64,000 nt of DNA from UBA7662 sp036787895. Lineage in GTDB: Bacteria > Bacteroidota > Bacteroidia > UBA7662. The position numbers and the translations under genes are program-made. Every line of letters begins with the position of its first letter. The stretch's first letter is position 1. The notes under the pieces were generated by a model that was not told the DNA's origin, made no database searches, and saw only the letters and a list, made by a program, of their open reading frames with translations. The stretch covers positions 101,524-165,523 of the forward strand of contig DAIQOK010000004.1 of assembly GCA_036787895.1 (NCBI GenBank), written 5' to 3'. Below are positions 16,668 through 25,961 of this stretch, one piece after another.

Positions 16668-17677
16668 AAAAAAACCTGATATACCTCATACTTTTCGTGT
16701 TGTTACTGGCCATAGCCGGCTGGTTGATTAGCCGCGATCGGAATGTAACCCTCGATCCTAAGGAAATTAGTTTCCGGGTGGCCGATTCGGCTGCCGTGAA
16801 CCGCATATTTATGGCCGATCGCAAAGGCAGCAAGGTATTGCTAACCCGGCAGGCCGATGGCAACTGGTTGGTGAACAACAAATACATCGCCCGTCCCGAT
16901 ATGATGAAGGTTTTGATGGAGACCCTAATCCGCATGGAGGTGAAAACCCCTGTTCCTAAAGGTGCTATCAATACAGTGAAAACGAATATGGCTACAGCCG
17001 GCATCAAAGTAGAGATTTACAGCGGCCCGAAATCAAAACAAGAGCTGGTATTTTATGTCGGCAGTTCTACGGTGGATACCCGGGGCACTTATATGATAAA
17101 AGAAGGTGCCGAGCTGCCCTATGTTTTGTATATGCCCGGTTGGGAAGGCTACCTAACGCCACGTTTTTTCACCAGTGAGGAGCAATGGCGGGAGCGGATT
17201 TTGTTTCGTTTGAATCCCGATGAGGTGGTTCGTTTTGCCGTACAATATCCCGATACCCCGGGGCATGATTTTGTGATTGAACGTTTGCCTGACAGCAGCT
17301 ATGTGTTGTTGGATCCTGTATCGAACAGTCGCCGACCATTTAACCCGGCTGCCGGCAATGCCATCTGGAAAGATTTTGCGGTATTTCGGGTAGAAGGTTT
17401 TGAGAATGAAGTACCCATACGCGATTCCGTTATCAATATGGTTCCGCCGGTTTTTAATGCCACTATCACCGAACGCAATGGCAAAACGCATACAATTAGT
17501 ACTTTTTTCAAAAGTCAGCTGAATACCATCGATGTGGTATTGATGCAGGGATTTCCCGATCTCGACCGCAATTATTTTTATTATCGCGAAGGCCGGGAAT
17601 TTGGCGTGATGCAACATTTGGTTACCCCTTGGTTTTTTATGAATAAGGCACAGCTACTCGATCGCGCCAATCGATAA
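16664..17677 (+). CDS. DUF4340 membrane-anchored protein
   Basis: A 337-residue protein with an N-terminal anchor (LIYLILFVLLLAIAGWLI, 5-22) and a periplasmic remainder with repeated beta-type segments (VLLTRQADGNWLVNNKY, ELVFYVGSS). DUF4340 proteins usually sit directly after GldG-type genes, here with an ATGA overlap, so it is probably an accessory component of the gliding ABC complex. No enzymatic motif is visible. Confidence 0.85.
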   Translation: MKKNLIYLILFVLLLAIAGWLISRDRNVTLDPKEISFRVADSAAVNRIFMADRKGSKVLLTRQADGNWLVNNKYIARPDMMKVLMETLIRMEVKTPVPKGAINTVKTNMATAGIKVEIYSGPKSKQELVFYVGSSTVDTRGTYMIKEGAELPYVLYMPGWEGYLTPRFFTSEEQWRERILFRLNPDEVVRFAVQYPDTPGHDFVIERLPDSSYVLLDPVSNSRRPFNPAAGNAIWKDFAVFRVEGFENEVPIRDSVINMVPPVFNATITERNGKTHTISTFFKSQLNTIDVVLMQGFPDLDRNYFYYREGREFGVMQHLVTPWFFMNKAQLLDRANR

Positions 17678-17705
17678 AAGGCGCTTCCCATATGACCCAA
17701 AAAAC

Positions 17706-17713
17706 TATCTTTA
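17706..17713 (+). promoter_or_regulatory. -7 box before dnaN
   Basis: TATCTTTA, seven of eight to TAnnTTTG, lies 16 bases before the dnaN ATG in a 52-base gap after the DUF4340 gene. dnaN may therefore be transcribed on its own as well as by read-through. Confidence 0.45.
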
Positions 17714-17729
17714 CAGCAAAAGCATCTCT

Positions 17730-18854
17730 ATGAAATTTATCGTCTCCACCAGCACCCTGCTCAAGCACCTCCAGGCCGTTCAGGGCGTGATAAATAGCAG
17801 CTCGGTTCTGCCCATACTCGAAAATTTCCTCTTCGACATCAACGACAAAGAGCTGCTGGTGTGTACCACCGACCTCAATACCACCATGAAAACCACCCTC
17901 GCCATTGAGGGTAAAGGCAAAGCCCGTATAGCCGTTCCCAGTAAAATCTTACTTGAAACGCTGAAATCCTTGCCCGATATGCCCATCACCTTCTCGTTTG
18001 ATGAGGCCACTTTCGCCATCGAAATCAATACCGATAAGGGCAAATACAAACTCAGCGGTGAAAACGGCGAAGATTTCCCGGCTATCCCGGAGGTGAGCAA
18101 GGCCAACGATTTTAGCCTGCCCTCGAGTGCGCTCCTGAATGCCGTGAGCACCACCCTTTTCGCCGTAGGTACCGATGAACTTCGTCAGGCCATGACAGGG
18201 GTGAAGTTTGAGCTCGAAGCCAATCAAATGAATTTTGTCGCCACCGACGCACACAAACTCGTGCTGCATTCGGTGAAAAAAATTGCCATACCTGAAACAG
18301 GTTCATTCATCGTTCCGCGCAAGGCCTTGAACCTTCTCAAAGCATCTTTACCCGGCGACGATACCCTGGTCAAAGTAGAATATAACACCACCAATGTGTT
18401 TTTCTCTTTCAAGGACATCCATTTGGTATGTCGCCTGATCGATCAGAAATTCCCGGATTATACCGCCGTTATCCCGAAAGACAATACTAATCAGCTCATC
18501 ATTTCGCGTACAGAATTGCTGAATTCACTGAAACGTATATCTATCTACTCCAACAAAACCACCTACCAGGTGCGTCTCAAGCTGAAAGGCAGCGAGCTGC
18601 AGATTTCGGCCGAAGACCTCGACTTTTCGAACCAGGCCGATGAAACCCTGGCAGCAGAATACAGCGGTACTGACATCGAAATTGGCTTTAACGCCCGTTT
18701 CCTCATCGAAATGCTAAGCAACCTCAGCAGCGCCATGGTTCGCTTTGAGTTGAGCCAGCCGAGCCGTCCCGGCGTAATGCACCCCACGGAGCAGGAAGAG
18801 AACGAGGACACTCTGATGCTCATCATGCCCGTAATGCTGAACTCTTACGAGTAG
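17730..18854 (+). CDS. dnaN: DNA polymerase III beta sliding clamp
   Basis: The 374-residue length and three-domain organisation fit the clamp, which dimerises into a ring around DNA and tethers polymerase III and repair factors. Characteristic segments are MKFIVSTSTLLKHLQAVQG at the start, VGTDELRQAMTGVKFE and FVATDAHKLVLH in the middle domain, and the C-terminal LIMPVMLN, which lines the partner-binding cleft. It lies after gldG/DUF4340, an order seen in other Bacteroidota. A terminator follows. Confidence 0.97.
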   Translation: MKFIVSTSTLLKHLQAVQGVINSSSVLPILENFLFDINDKELLVCTTDLNTTMKTTLAIEGKGKARIAVPSKILLETLKSLPDMPITFSFDEATFAIEINTDKGKYKLSGENGEDFPAIPEVSKANDFSLPSSALLNAVSTTLFAVGTDELRQAMTGVKFELEANQMNFVATDAHKLVLHSVKKIAIPETGSFIVPRKALNLLKASLPGDDTLVKVEYNTTNVFFSFKDIHLVCRLIDQKFPDYTAVIPKDNTNQLIISRTELLNSLKRISIYSNKTTYQVRLKLKGSELQISAEDLDFSNQADETLAAEYSGTDIEIGFNARFLIEMLSNLSSAMVRFELSQPSRPGVMHPTEQEENEDTLMLIMPVMLNSYE

Positions 18855-18884
18855 GATTGAGAATAACACATTAAGTATAGCGAT

Positions 18885-18912
18885 TGAAAAGGCCCCAATT
18901 CGGGGCTTTTTT
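18885..18912 (+). terminator. Rho-independent terminator of dnaN
   Basis: A GGCCCC / GGGGCT stem with a short AATTC loop is followed by TTTTTTATTTT, about 35 bases after the dnaN stop. Confidence 0.8.
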
Positions 18913-18915
18913 ATT

Positions 18916-19424
18916 TTAGATCAGCACCCCTTAATGTGCTTACGTGGCGCGGCGCTTCGCTTGCTTGGCTATACGCTGATGTGCTAATGAAAGGCAGCTA
19001 AATGTGGTGAGGCTGTCATTTAATGTAATATTCTCAAGATTTAAACCATAAATAATTGTAAATCAACTAGCTCGAATTCTATGATTACAGAGCTTTTCGT
19101 GAATTACGATTTAGCATATATGAAAACTCACTGGTGACTTTCTTCATGCAACTGACCAGATACTTACAACAAGCTATTGGTAAGGTTCCAGCAATCAACC
19201 TTCAATCCTATTTGAATAAAATTGATGAAACTATTGATGAAGAAAAATGATCGATCTTCGTACTATTCACTTTTTGATAAGATGTGTTAGTTGTCAAAAG
19301 ATAATACCTCGGCTTGATTAGTAAATAAATAAACTGCATAACCCTTGGCATTACTGCCCAACTAACCTATAATTAGCACATCAGCACATGAAAGGGGAGC
19401 CCCGCGACCCACCACATCGGCACA
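18916..19424. other. Convergent intergenic region with a gene fragment
   Basis: Half a kilobase between the ends of dnaN and the M23 gene. Apart from the fragment at 19071-19250, nothing coding is seen. ATGTGCT/AGCACAT-like strings occur at both ends (about 18927, 18984 and 19375), possibly remnants of an inverted element. Confidence 0.4.
19071..19250 (+). pseudogene. Remnant of a lost gene, 59 codons without a start
   Basis: From the stop at 19068 the frame stays open for 59 codons with natural-looking residues (EFYDYRAFRELRFSIYENSL, later LQSYLNKIDETIDEEK) and ends at TGA 19248. There is no sensible start before the internal ATG at 19146, which would leave only 34 residues. It looks like the C-terminal end of a helical protein whose front part was deleted. 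The family is unknown. Confidence 0.35.
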
Positions 19425-20669
19425 TTATTTCCTTGCAATCCACCCCTGCGGGTCAACCTTAGTCGTGCCTTTCCACACTTGCAGATGTACTTCGGCTTTG
19501 TTCTCTTCGTCGTCGAAATAAACCGTGCCGATTTGCTGACCGGTGGTGATTTTATCGCCTTTGGCTACATTCACCGAGGCCAGGTGGGCGTAAACCGTGA
19601 GATACTGACCATGTCGGATAATCACCGCACGTTGCATGCCCGGGATGTTTACCACTGCGGTTACTTCGCCACGGAAGATGGCCTTCACCGCGCTGCCTTG
19701 GGCGGTACGTATGTTCACGCCATCGTTGCGTTCTTTTACATTTTTGAGTACCGGGTGCGGATGTTCACCAAAAGTGGCACTGATAAAGCCTTTCTCAACC
19801 GGCCAGGGAAGTTTGCCCTGATTGGCAGCAAAATCATTGCCCAAAGCCTTGGCCTCCGGCGTTAGTTCGAATTCACCGTCTTTCGGTCGGGTAGTTGTGG
19901 CAGGCTGTTTCTGACCGAGTGCACGTAATCGTTCTTCTTCTTTTTTACGGGCAGCTTCAATTTCCCTTTGAATAATGTCTTCGATGGCTTTATTCAACCT
20001 TTGCCGAGCCGATTCTTTGTCCTGCAAATCCTTACGCAGCTGTTTTTCATTTTGTGAAAGCGAACTGACCAATTGATTGGTTTTGTCGCTTTCGTAGCTG
20101 AGTAGCGTTTTTTGATTTTCTTCTTCCCGAAGCAAGCCTTCTTTTTCAGCCTTTTTTTGCACGAGCTGAGCTTTGCGTTTGTTGAGCGATGCCTGGGTTT
20201 GGTTGATTAAGCGGACCTGTGTCTGGCGAAAATCATTGTACTGCTGGAGATAACGCAAACGCAAATAAGCCTGGTTAAAATCGCTGGCAGAAAGGACGAG
20301 CAAAAGGCTGTTGTAATTGCTGCGGTTGCGGTAAGCTACCTGTAACATTCGGGCGTATTCCTCTTTCAACTTAACTAAATCCCGTTCCAACGACTCAATG
20401 ACCATGCTCAGATTGTCGATTTGTTGTTGGGTGAGGCTTACCTCATAACCGTAGTTTTCGATAAGTCGCTCGCGGACTTGTATTTGTTTTTTCAGCGTAA
20501 CCAGCTGATTCAGACTGGTCGATTTTTTCTTCTGTACTTCCTCGATCTGCTTTTTGGTAAAGCTGATCTGCTCCATGAGCTTATTGCGTTGCTCTTCGAG
20601 TTGTTTTTTAGTTTGAGCATGGGCGCTGCCTGCCAAAAACAACAACAGGACGATTGTTTTAATCCGCAC
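19425..20669 (-). CDS. EnvC/M23-type murein hydrolase activator
   Basis: A signal peptide (RIKTIVLLLFLAGSAHA) is followed by a long coiled coil (about residues 20-250) and a C-terminal LytM/M23 domain with HPVLKNVKERNDGVNI and HGQYLTVYAHL. In the first motif the usual zinc ligands H-x3-D are altered (ERNDGV in place of HxGxD), as in EnvC, which activates amidases without cutting peptidoglycan itself. It acts in the periplasm during cell separation. The start is taken at GTG 20669, giving a compact signal peptide and an 11-base overlap with DUF4292; ATG 20711 would add 14 residues and overlap by 53 bases. Last gene of the envelope operon. Confidence 0.88.
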   Translation of the reverse strand: MRIKTIVLLLFLAGSAHAQTKKQLEEQRNKLMEQISFTKKQIEEVQKKKSTSLNQLVTLKKQIQVRERLIENYGYEVSLTQQQIDNLSMVIESLERDLVKLKEEYARMLQVAYRNRSNYNSLLLVLSASDFNQAYLRLRYLQQYNDFRQTQVRLINQTQASLNKRKAQLVQKKAEKEGLLREEENQKTLLSYESDKTNQLVSSLSQNEKQLRKDLQDKESARQRLNKAIEDIIQREIEAARKKEEERLRALGQKQPATTTRPKDGEFELTPEAKALGNDFAANQGKLPWPVEKGFISATFGEHPHPVLKNVKERNDGVNIRTAQGSAVKAIFRGEVTAVVNIPGMQRAVIIRHGQYLTVYAHLASVNVAKGDKITTGQQIGTVYFDDEENKAEVHLQVWKGTTKVDPQGWIARK

Positions 20670-21456
20670 GACTGTAGTTTTTGGGAACGCTGTAAGGATA
20701 GGTTTGGCCATTTTCTACCGCAAATTTGGTAAAATTCAGGCTGATACCATTGTTTTCATTGCCATTTAGTATGGCTTTTAGCGAAGCAGGTGCCCAGTTT
20801 CCGTCAACCTGGCTCGGAAGCTGATAATCTATACGCACATTTTTATCCCCGCTTTCGGCCAGAACGGTCTTGCATTTGGGCAATTCAGCTCGCAAGGCAA
20901 TGTTGAAACGCATATCGCCCCGCTGAGCCAGATAGTCATAACCCACTATGGTCGACTTGCGGATTTCAGTAGAACTCAGGTGTCCTAAATTATTGAGTAA
21001 TAGATTTTCGAGTGTCTGATAATCGATTTGCGTCCCGGCCAGTTGGTTGAGGTAGCTAAAGGGTTTTTCGTAATACTGTTTATTGATGCGATCTACCATG
21101 CGCAAACTGTCGGGTGTAATCAAAACCCGAAAAACCTCAATACCGAGCATAGGGCGGAGGACAAGCCAGATTTGTTTGCCACGTTCAATGCGGATATTAA
21201 AAGCAGAACTCTGATTTTCACCATTGATACTTGCACTTAAGTCGCCACTGAGACTCAGCTCAGCCAACTCAAGGTCGTTGGCTAGGGCCTGTTCCCAAGC
21301 GACCATATCATTGCTTACAGCTACTTTTTCGGTTTCAACCAGCTTCTTTTTGCTTTTGCAACTGCTGGCACCTATTATCACAAGCAGACAGCCAATAAGC
21401 CATATACCGGCTTTACTGCCGGCATAGTGGTGGATGTCAGTGGTTTTTCGGGTCAT
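20659..21456 (-). CDS. DUF4292 lipoprotein
   Basis: From ATG 21456 (a GTG two codons earlier is in frame) the protein is 265 residues. It has a hydrophobic leader ending in the lipobox GASSC, so it should be a lipoprotein, probably in the outer membrane. The segment IRIERGKQIWLVLRPMLGIEVFRVLITPD is the core of DUF4292, whose fold resembles LolA/LolB-like carriers. Its place between a TPR lipoprotein and the M23 activator suggests a job in envelope assembly. The start lies 6 bases after the preceding stop. Confidence 0.85.
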   Translation of the reverse strand: MTRKTTDIHHYAGSKAGIWLIGCLLVIIGASSCKSKKKLVETEKVAVSNDMVAWEQALANDLELAELSLSGDLSASINGENQSSAFNIRIERGKQIWLVLRPMLGIEVFRVLITPDSLRMVDRINKQYYEKPFSYLNQLAGTQIDYQTLENLLLNNLGHLSSTEIRKSTIVGYDYLAQRGDMRFNIALRAELPKCKTVLAESGDKNVRIDYQLPSQVDGNWAPASLKAILNGNENNGISLNFTKFAVENGQTYPYSVPKNYSRAD

Positions 21457-21462
21457 CGGCAC

Positions 21463-23214
21463 TTATTCGTACAGTTTGCCTTCAGCAATTTTGCGGTCAA
21501 TAAAATCACTTTGCATGCCGGCAGCTTTGGCTTTGCGCCAGTATTCCAGGGCTTTGATTTCGTTGCCGAGGCGATAGAGGATGTCGCCATAATGCTCGTA
21601 CAAAGTGGCTTTGTCGTCGCCGGCCTGTGCCAGCGCCAATTCCATCCATTCGAGCGCTTCTTTGTATTTGCCCTGCTGATACATTACCCAGGCATAGGTG
21701 TCGAGATAAGAAGGGTTTTTGGGTTCAATTTTCACCGCTTTTTTGATCATCTCCTCAGCCAAATCAAGTTTGGACTTTCGCAAAGAGAGATAATAGCTCC
21801 AGTTGTTGAGAACCAGGGCGTTATCGGGTTGGATTTTGAGGGTTTTAGAATAATTCTCATCCGATTCTTCAAAGCGACCCAACTCATTGTAGGCATCGCC
21901 CAAGGCGGTGTAAAAGCTGGCTTCCAGTTCGCGGTTACTGCCTACGTAAAATACGCCGGTGCGGAGAACCTCTACTGCTGCGCCATGGGCTTTAAGTTGA
22001 TTTTTGGCAAGTCCGGATAAAAAATAGGGCAGCGCCTGGTTCGGGAAAAGCGATACAGCCTTATCGGCTTCTGTACTTAATCCTTCAAAGTCCTGCACAT
22101 CAAGCAATGCCAACAAATATTGTTGCCATACGGTATATTTCTGGTTGCCTTTGTCGGTAGTGATGGCTTGTTTGTAGGCATTTTTTGCTTCGGCAGTATT
22201 GCCGCTGTGGTACAACAAATCGGCGTACATGGCCCAGGTTTTGGGCTCTTCGGGATGTAAACGGGTGGCTTCCTGGCCGAGCGCCAACGCCTGTGCTTTG
22301 GCCGTGGGGTTTTTTTCCATCTCTCCAAAGAGGGTGAGCAGGACCTGAATTTTCAGGTCAACATCCAGCTCAGTTTTGGTGAAAGCTGACTGTAGGTAGC
22401 TAAAGGCCTTGTCGGTATTTTTCTGGGCGCGATATACATCGGCGAGTGCGAGTAAAATTTTGCCGTTTTCGGGCTCTACGCGTAAGGCCTCCTCAAAATG
22501 TTTGCGGGCACTTTCGTAATCCCCTTTTTCAAAATAAAGCTGACCCAGATATAATCTGAACTCGGTGTTTTGCGGGTTCAGATCCACCAATTTGCGAATT
22601 TCCTCGATGGCCTTGTCGGTTTTGCCGAGTTTCATCCACAACTGCCGCTTTTGATCGGCTAGTTCCGGACTTGGCCCGGTGCGCGCTTCAAGCTGGTTGA
22701 AGGTTTTGATGGCTTCACTATATTGTTTAGCCTCAGCCTGAACACTGGCAAGGTCAAAAAGCACGCTTTCTTTATCCTCTACCAATAGCACAAGTTGACG
22801 AAGTACCGGAATGGCTTCTTCAAGGCGACCGGTTTGCCGCAACAAATCGACTTTCAAACGCAAATACCACTCGTTTTTAGGGTCCATTTGCGCGGCCTTG
22901 CTGCTGTACTCCAATGCCCGGTCAAACTGCTGACGAGCTATGGACGTACGACCTACCTCATAATAAGCCAACGCATTGCCCGGATCACGTTTGATGATTT
23001 CAAGGAAAAGATTTTCAGCTACGCCGAAATTCCCGATGAGCTTCTCTTTTTGGGCATTAAAAAAAAGGAAATCAACCTCCATACGCTCATTTTCGGTCAG
23101 GGTGCGGTAAACGACTTTGTCTTTGGCCGCTGCACTGCCGGTCTCCTTTTTACTGGCACAGGAGGCCAGGGCGAAGGCGAGAAGTAGTATGCTTAGGTTG
23201 ATGTTGTTTTTCAT
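21463..23214 (-). CDS. TPR-repeat lipoprotein
   Basis: The 583-residue protein has a lipobox (LLAFALASC, Cys about 19) and some 12-14 TPR repeats, for example NALAYYEVGRTSIARQQFDRA and GKILLALADVYRAQKNTDKA. TPR lipoproteins of this size in Bacteroidota act as scaffolds at the outer or inner membrane; no specific partner can be named. It shares ATGA with the end of the nucleotidyltransferase gene and ends 6 bases before DUF4292, so it is firmly within the operon. Confidence 0.85.
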   Translation of the reverse strand: MKNNINLSILLLAFALASCASKKETGSAAAKDKVVYRTLTENERMEVDFLFFNAQKEKLIGNFGVAENLFLEIIKRDPGNALAYYEVGRTSIARQQFDRALEYSSKAAQMDPKNEWYLRLKVDLLRQTGRLEEAIPVLRQLVLLVEDKESVLFDLASVQAEAKQYSEAIKTFNQLEARTGPSPELADQKRQLWMKLGKTDKAIEEIRKLVDLNPQNTEFRLYLGQLYFEKGDYESARKHFEEALRVEPENGKILLALADVYRAQKNTDKAFSYLQSAFTKTELDVDLKIQVLLTLFGEMEKNPTAKAQALALGQEATRLHPEEPKTWAMYADLLYHSGNTAEAKNAYKQAITTDKGNQKYTVWQQYLLALLDVQDFEGLSTEADKAVSLFPNQALPYFLSGLAKNQLKAHGAAVEVLRTGVFYVGSNRELEASFYTALGDAYNELGRFEESDENYSKTLKIQPDNALVLNNWSYYLSLRKSKLDLAEEMIKKAVKIEPKNPSYLDTYAWVMYQQGKYKEALEWMELALAQAGDDKATLYEHYGDILYRLGNEIKALEYWRKAKAAGMQSDFIDRKIAEGKLYE

Positions 23215-24218
23215 GCTTTGATTTGATTGTAATCGCCAACGCTGAGGTCGGCAGCCTGACCTGCGATTCCGGCATAATTGCCGAGCATGCTGTTGGTCAC
23301 GATTGCTTTGTCGATGCGGGCATGGGTTTGAACGATGCTATTGCTTACTACGCTATTGCTGATGCTGCTGTTGTCGCCAACTGAAACATGTGGACCAACC
23401 ACACTGTTTTCGATCACCACATTTTCACCCAAATAACAAGGTTCGATAATGGTGGAGTTCACAATTTTAGCAGAAGAAGCGCGCAGTGTGTTGCCACGAA
23501 TAAACTCCAGATAACGCTGATTGGTATAAACGGTGGCGTCTTTATTGCCGCAGTCCAGCCATTCGGTAACGGTTCCGGGATAAAAACGTGTGCCTTTTTG
23601 CTTCATATTTTCCAACGCATTGGTGAGCTGGTATTCGCCTTTGTCGCGGATGTCGTTGTCGAGCAGGTACTGCAGTTCCTTTTTCAGGTAGCCGCCATCC
23701 CGGAAATAATAAATGCCAATGATGGCTAAGTCGCTGATGAATTCAGCTGGCTTTTCGTAAAAGTCGCTGATGTGGCCATCTCCTGCGATTTTCACCACGC
23801 CGAAAGGACGCGGGTCTTCCACTTTATTTACCCAAATGATGCCTTCGTGGCTGGTGTCGAGGGTGAAGTCGGCTTTGAACAAGGTGTCGGCAAAGGCCAC
23901 CACAACTTTGCCTTCAAGCGCCGATTGCGCGCAAAGGATAGCATGGGCTGTTCCCAGTGCTTCTTCCTGATAATGAATGGTTCCGATGGCACCCTGGGTG
24001 GCTGCAATGGCTTTGAGGTTGTCTTCAACCGTTTTCCCAAAAGATGGTGCAATAATATAAGCCACCTCATCAACTGCTTCGCCACAAACTTTGACGATAT
24101 CTTCAACCAGTCGTTGTACGATGGGTTTGCCGGCAATGGGTACCAAAGGTTTAGGCACAGTAAGAGTATGTGGCCGCATACGTTTGCCAAGGCCGGCCAT
24201 AGGGACGATAATCTTCAT
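23211..24218 (-). CDS. Sugar nucleotidyltransferase with left-handed beta-helix tail
   Basis: The N-terminal 235 residues are an NDP-sugar pyrophosphorylase: the loop PMAGLGKRMRPHTLTVPKPL carries the nucleotide-binding signature and activating Lys, and FADTLF holds the metal-binding Asp. The C-terminal part has hexapeptide repeats (IVNSTIIEPCYLGENVVIEN and similar) forming a left-handed beta-helix. It activates a sugar phosphate with dTTP or UTP; the exact sugar is uncertain (glucose-1-phosphate thymidylyltransferase-like). With the flippase just upstream it suggests surface polysaccharide or cell-wall precursor synthesis. Confidence 0.87.
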   Translation of the reverse strand: MKIIVPMAGLGKRMRPHTLTVPKPLVPIAGKPIVQRLVEDIVKVCGEAVDEVAYIIAPSFGKTVEDNLKAIAATQGAIGTIHYQEEALGTAHAILCAQSALEGKVVVAFADTLFKADFTLDTSHEGIIWVNKVEDPRPFGVVKIAGDGHISDFYEKPAEFISDLAIIGIYYFRDGGYLKKELQYLLDNDIRDKGEYQLTNALENMKQKGTRFYPGTVTEWLDCGNKDATVYTNQRYLEFIRGNTLRASSAKIVNSTIIEPCYLGENVVIENSVVGPHVSVGDNSSISNSVVSNSIVQTHARIDKAIVTNSMLGNYAGIAGQAADLSVGDYNQIKA

Positions 24219-24243
24219 AGCAGGGATAGGTATTTAGAAGGGT

Positions 24244-25710
24244 CTAAGTTACGGATTTGATAGGCTTCTCCCGCCACCAACCAAACATCACATACGCTAA
24301 ACATAAGCCAATTCTCATGGCCCATACCCAATAGCCGGTATGCCGACTTAACAAAACAAGTTCAATGGCAACCAAAACCAAAGCCAGCCCGATATAACTG
24401 GCCAAACGCGCTAAGGCATAAGGCACCGGATAATGGCGCTGACCGTAAACATAACTTACTAGCACCATGGCGGAATAGGCTGCCAAAGTAGTCCAGGCAG
24501 CGCCATAATAGCCTAAAATGGGGATAAGTAGTACATTTAATCCGATGGTCAGTGCGGCACCAAAAAGCGAAAACCACATACCATAGCGGGTTTTGTCGGC
24601 CAGTTTATACCAAACCGACTGGTTATAATAAATCCCCAGCATCAAATTAGCTACCAATAAAATGGGTACCACACCCAAACCTTCGTGATAGGCAGCGCCA
24701 ATAAATGCTTTCACGATATCCAAAAAGAGCACAACGCCCACCAAAATCAAACTGCCGGCAAATACAAAATAATTCATGATGCGGGCATATAGCTGTGGTG
24801 CTCCGAGTTGTTTGGCTTGTTGGAAGAAAAAGGGTTCGGCAGCGGTACGAAAAGCCTGGGTAAACAAACTCATGAGCATGGCCAGCTTGTAAACTGCTCC
24901 ATAAACACCTACCTGATACAAATTTTCGGAAACCTCGCCAGGGAGCAGGTATTTAAGCAAAATCCGGTCGAAGGTTTCATTGACCATGCCTGCCAATCCG
25001 GCTGGAAGCAACGGCAGCCCGTAAACGAACATTTCCCGCCATAATTGGGGGTCAAAACGGCCTCGAAAACGCGGGAAGGTTGGTACCAAAAGCAGCAAAG
25101 TGATGCCATTGGCCAGGAGATTCGACAAAAAGATATAGCCAACACCCAATGTTGGATCGTACACCGCATCTACCAAGGATAAAAACTGCCGAGTTTCCGA
25201 CCAATGGGGCAAAACCAACAGAAAAAAGAGGTTCAGACCGACATTCAACCCAATATTAATCAGTTTGAGCGAAGCAAAACGCAAGGCTTTTTCTTGCTGG
25301 CGAAGTCGGGCAAAGGGAATTACAGCCAAGGCATCGAGACCCAGAATAAACGCAAACCAAACCACATATTCCTGGTGCTCTGGATAACGTAAAGCAGCGG
25401 CAAGGGGATTGGCTCCGGCGATGAGTAGTGCTGTAAAAACGATACTGCTCAAGGTCAACGACCAAAATGCAGTACCATAAGCCTGCTCCCCTTTTTCGCT
25501 GGCACGCCTGAAAAAGGCTGTCTCCATGCCATAACTATACACCACATTCAGGAAGGCCACCAGCGCGTATAAGTCGGTTACTACCCCATAAGCCTCGGGT
25601 AAAAACAGCCGGGTATACAGGGGAACCAGCAAATAATTGAGGGTGCGACCAATAATGGTACTCAGTCCATAGGCGGCCGTTTGTCCGGCTAAAGCGCGTA
25701 AACTCGACAA
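24244..25710 (-). CDS. Polysaccharide flippase of the Wzx/MOP family
   Basis: A 12-14-helix membrane protein (GQTAAYGLSTIIGRTLNYLL at the start, then repeated hydrophobic segments) of the MATE/Wzx superfamily that moves lipid-linked sugars across the inner membrane. The frame is open to 25929, but the extra 73 residues are polar, unlike the family, and cross a promoter-like TAACTTGC (minus strand, 25738-25745). I therefore place the start at TTG 25710 (LSSLRALAGQ), giving 488 residues, the usual length. First gene of the envelope operon, 25 bases before the nucleotidyltransferase. Confidence 0.85.
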   Translation of the reverse strand: MSSLRALAGQTAAYGLSTIIGRTLNYLLVPLYTRLFLPEAYGVVTDLYALVAFLNVVYSYGMETAFFRRASEKGEQAYGTAFWSLTLSSIVFTALLIAGANPLAAALRYPEHQEYVVWFAFILGLDALAVIPFARLRQQEKALRFASLKLINIGLNVGLNLFFLLVLPHWSETRQFLSLVDAVYDPTLGVGYIFLSNLLANGITLLLLVPTFPRFRGRFDPQLWREMFVYGLPLLPAGLAGMVNETFDRILLKYLLPGEVSENLYQVGVYGAVYKLAMLMSLFTQAFRTAAEPFFFQQAKQLGAPQLYARIMNYFVFAGSLILVGVVLFLDIVKAFIGAAYHEGLGVVPILLVANLMLGIYYNQSVWYKLADKTRYGMWFSLFGAALTIGLNVLLIPILGYYGAAWTTLAAYSAMVLVSYVYGQRHYPVPYALARLASYIGLALVLVAIELVLLSRHTGYWVWAMRIGLCLAYVMFGWWREKPIKSVT

Positions 25711-25933
25711 GGGATGTTTGAATGGGTGATAATTTTCGCAAGTTAAAAAGACATTTGATAAAGCGGGATTTCTTGTGAGTATCGCAAGCTTAGCCTGAAT
25801 GCATTTTTTGTGCTCAACTTGGTCTAGAGGTTGGATTGCCTGTCCTGTCCTCTTTTTTTGCCCCCTGCTAAATTGATTGTACTGTTTGTGCCCCCGCGAG
25901 TAACTCCGCATAGAATTTAGATGCAGCAAACTT

Positions 25934-25941
25934 TATCTTTG
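25934..25941 (+). promoter_or_regulatory. -7 box of murB
   Basis: TATCTTTG, an exact TAnnTTTG match, 20 bases before the murB ATG. Confidence 0.6.
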
Positions 25942-25961
25942 ACGCACTTCCTCTTCCGCCT

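Noticed and set aside
19425..20711. ATG 20711 as start of the EnvC-like gene
   Set aside because: It would overlap the DUF4292 gene by 53 bases and lengthen the signal peptide n-region; GTG 20669 fits better, though not proven.
25711..25929. N-terminal extension of the flippase frame
   Set aside because: Polar, unlike the family, and it covers a promoter-like box.
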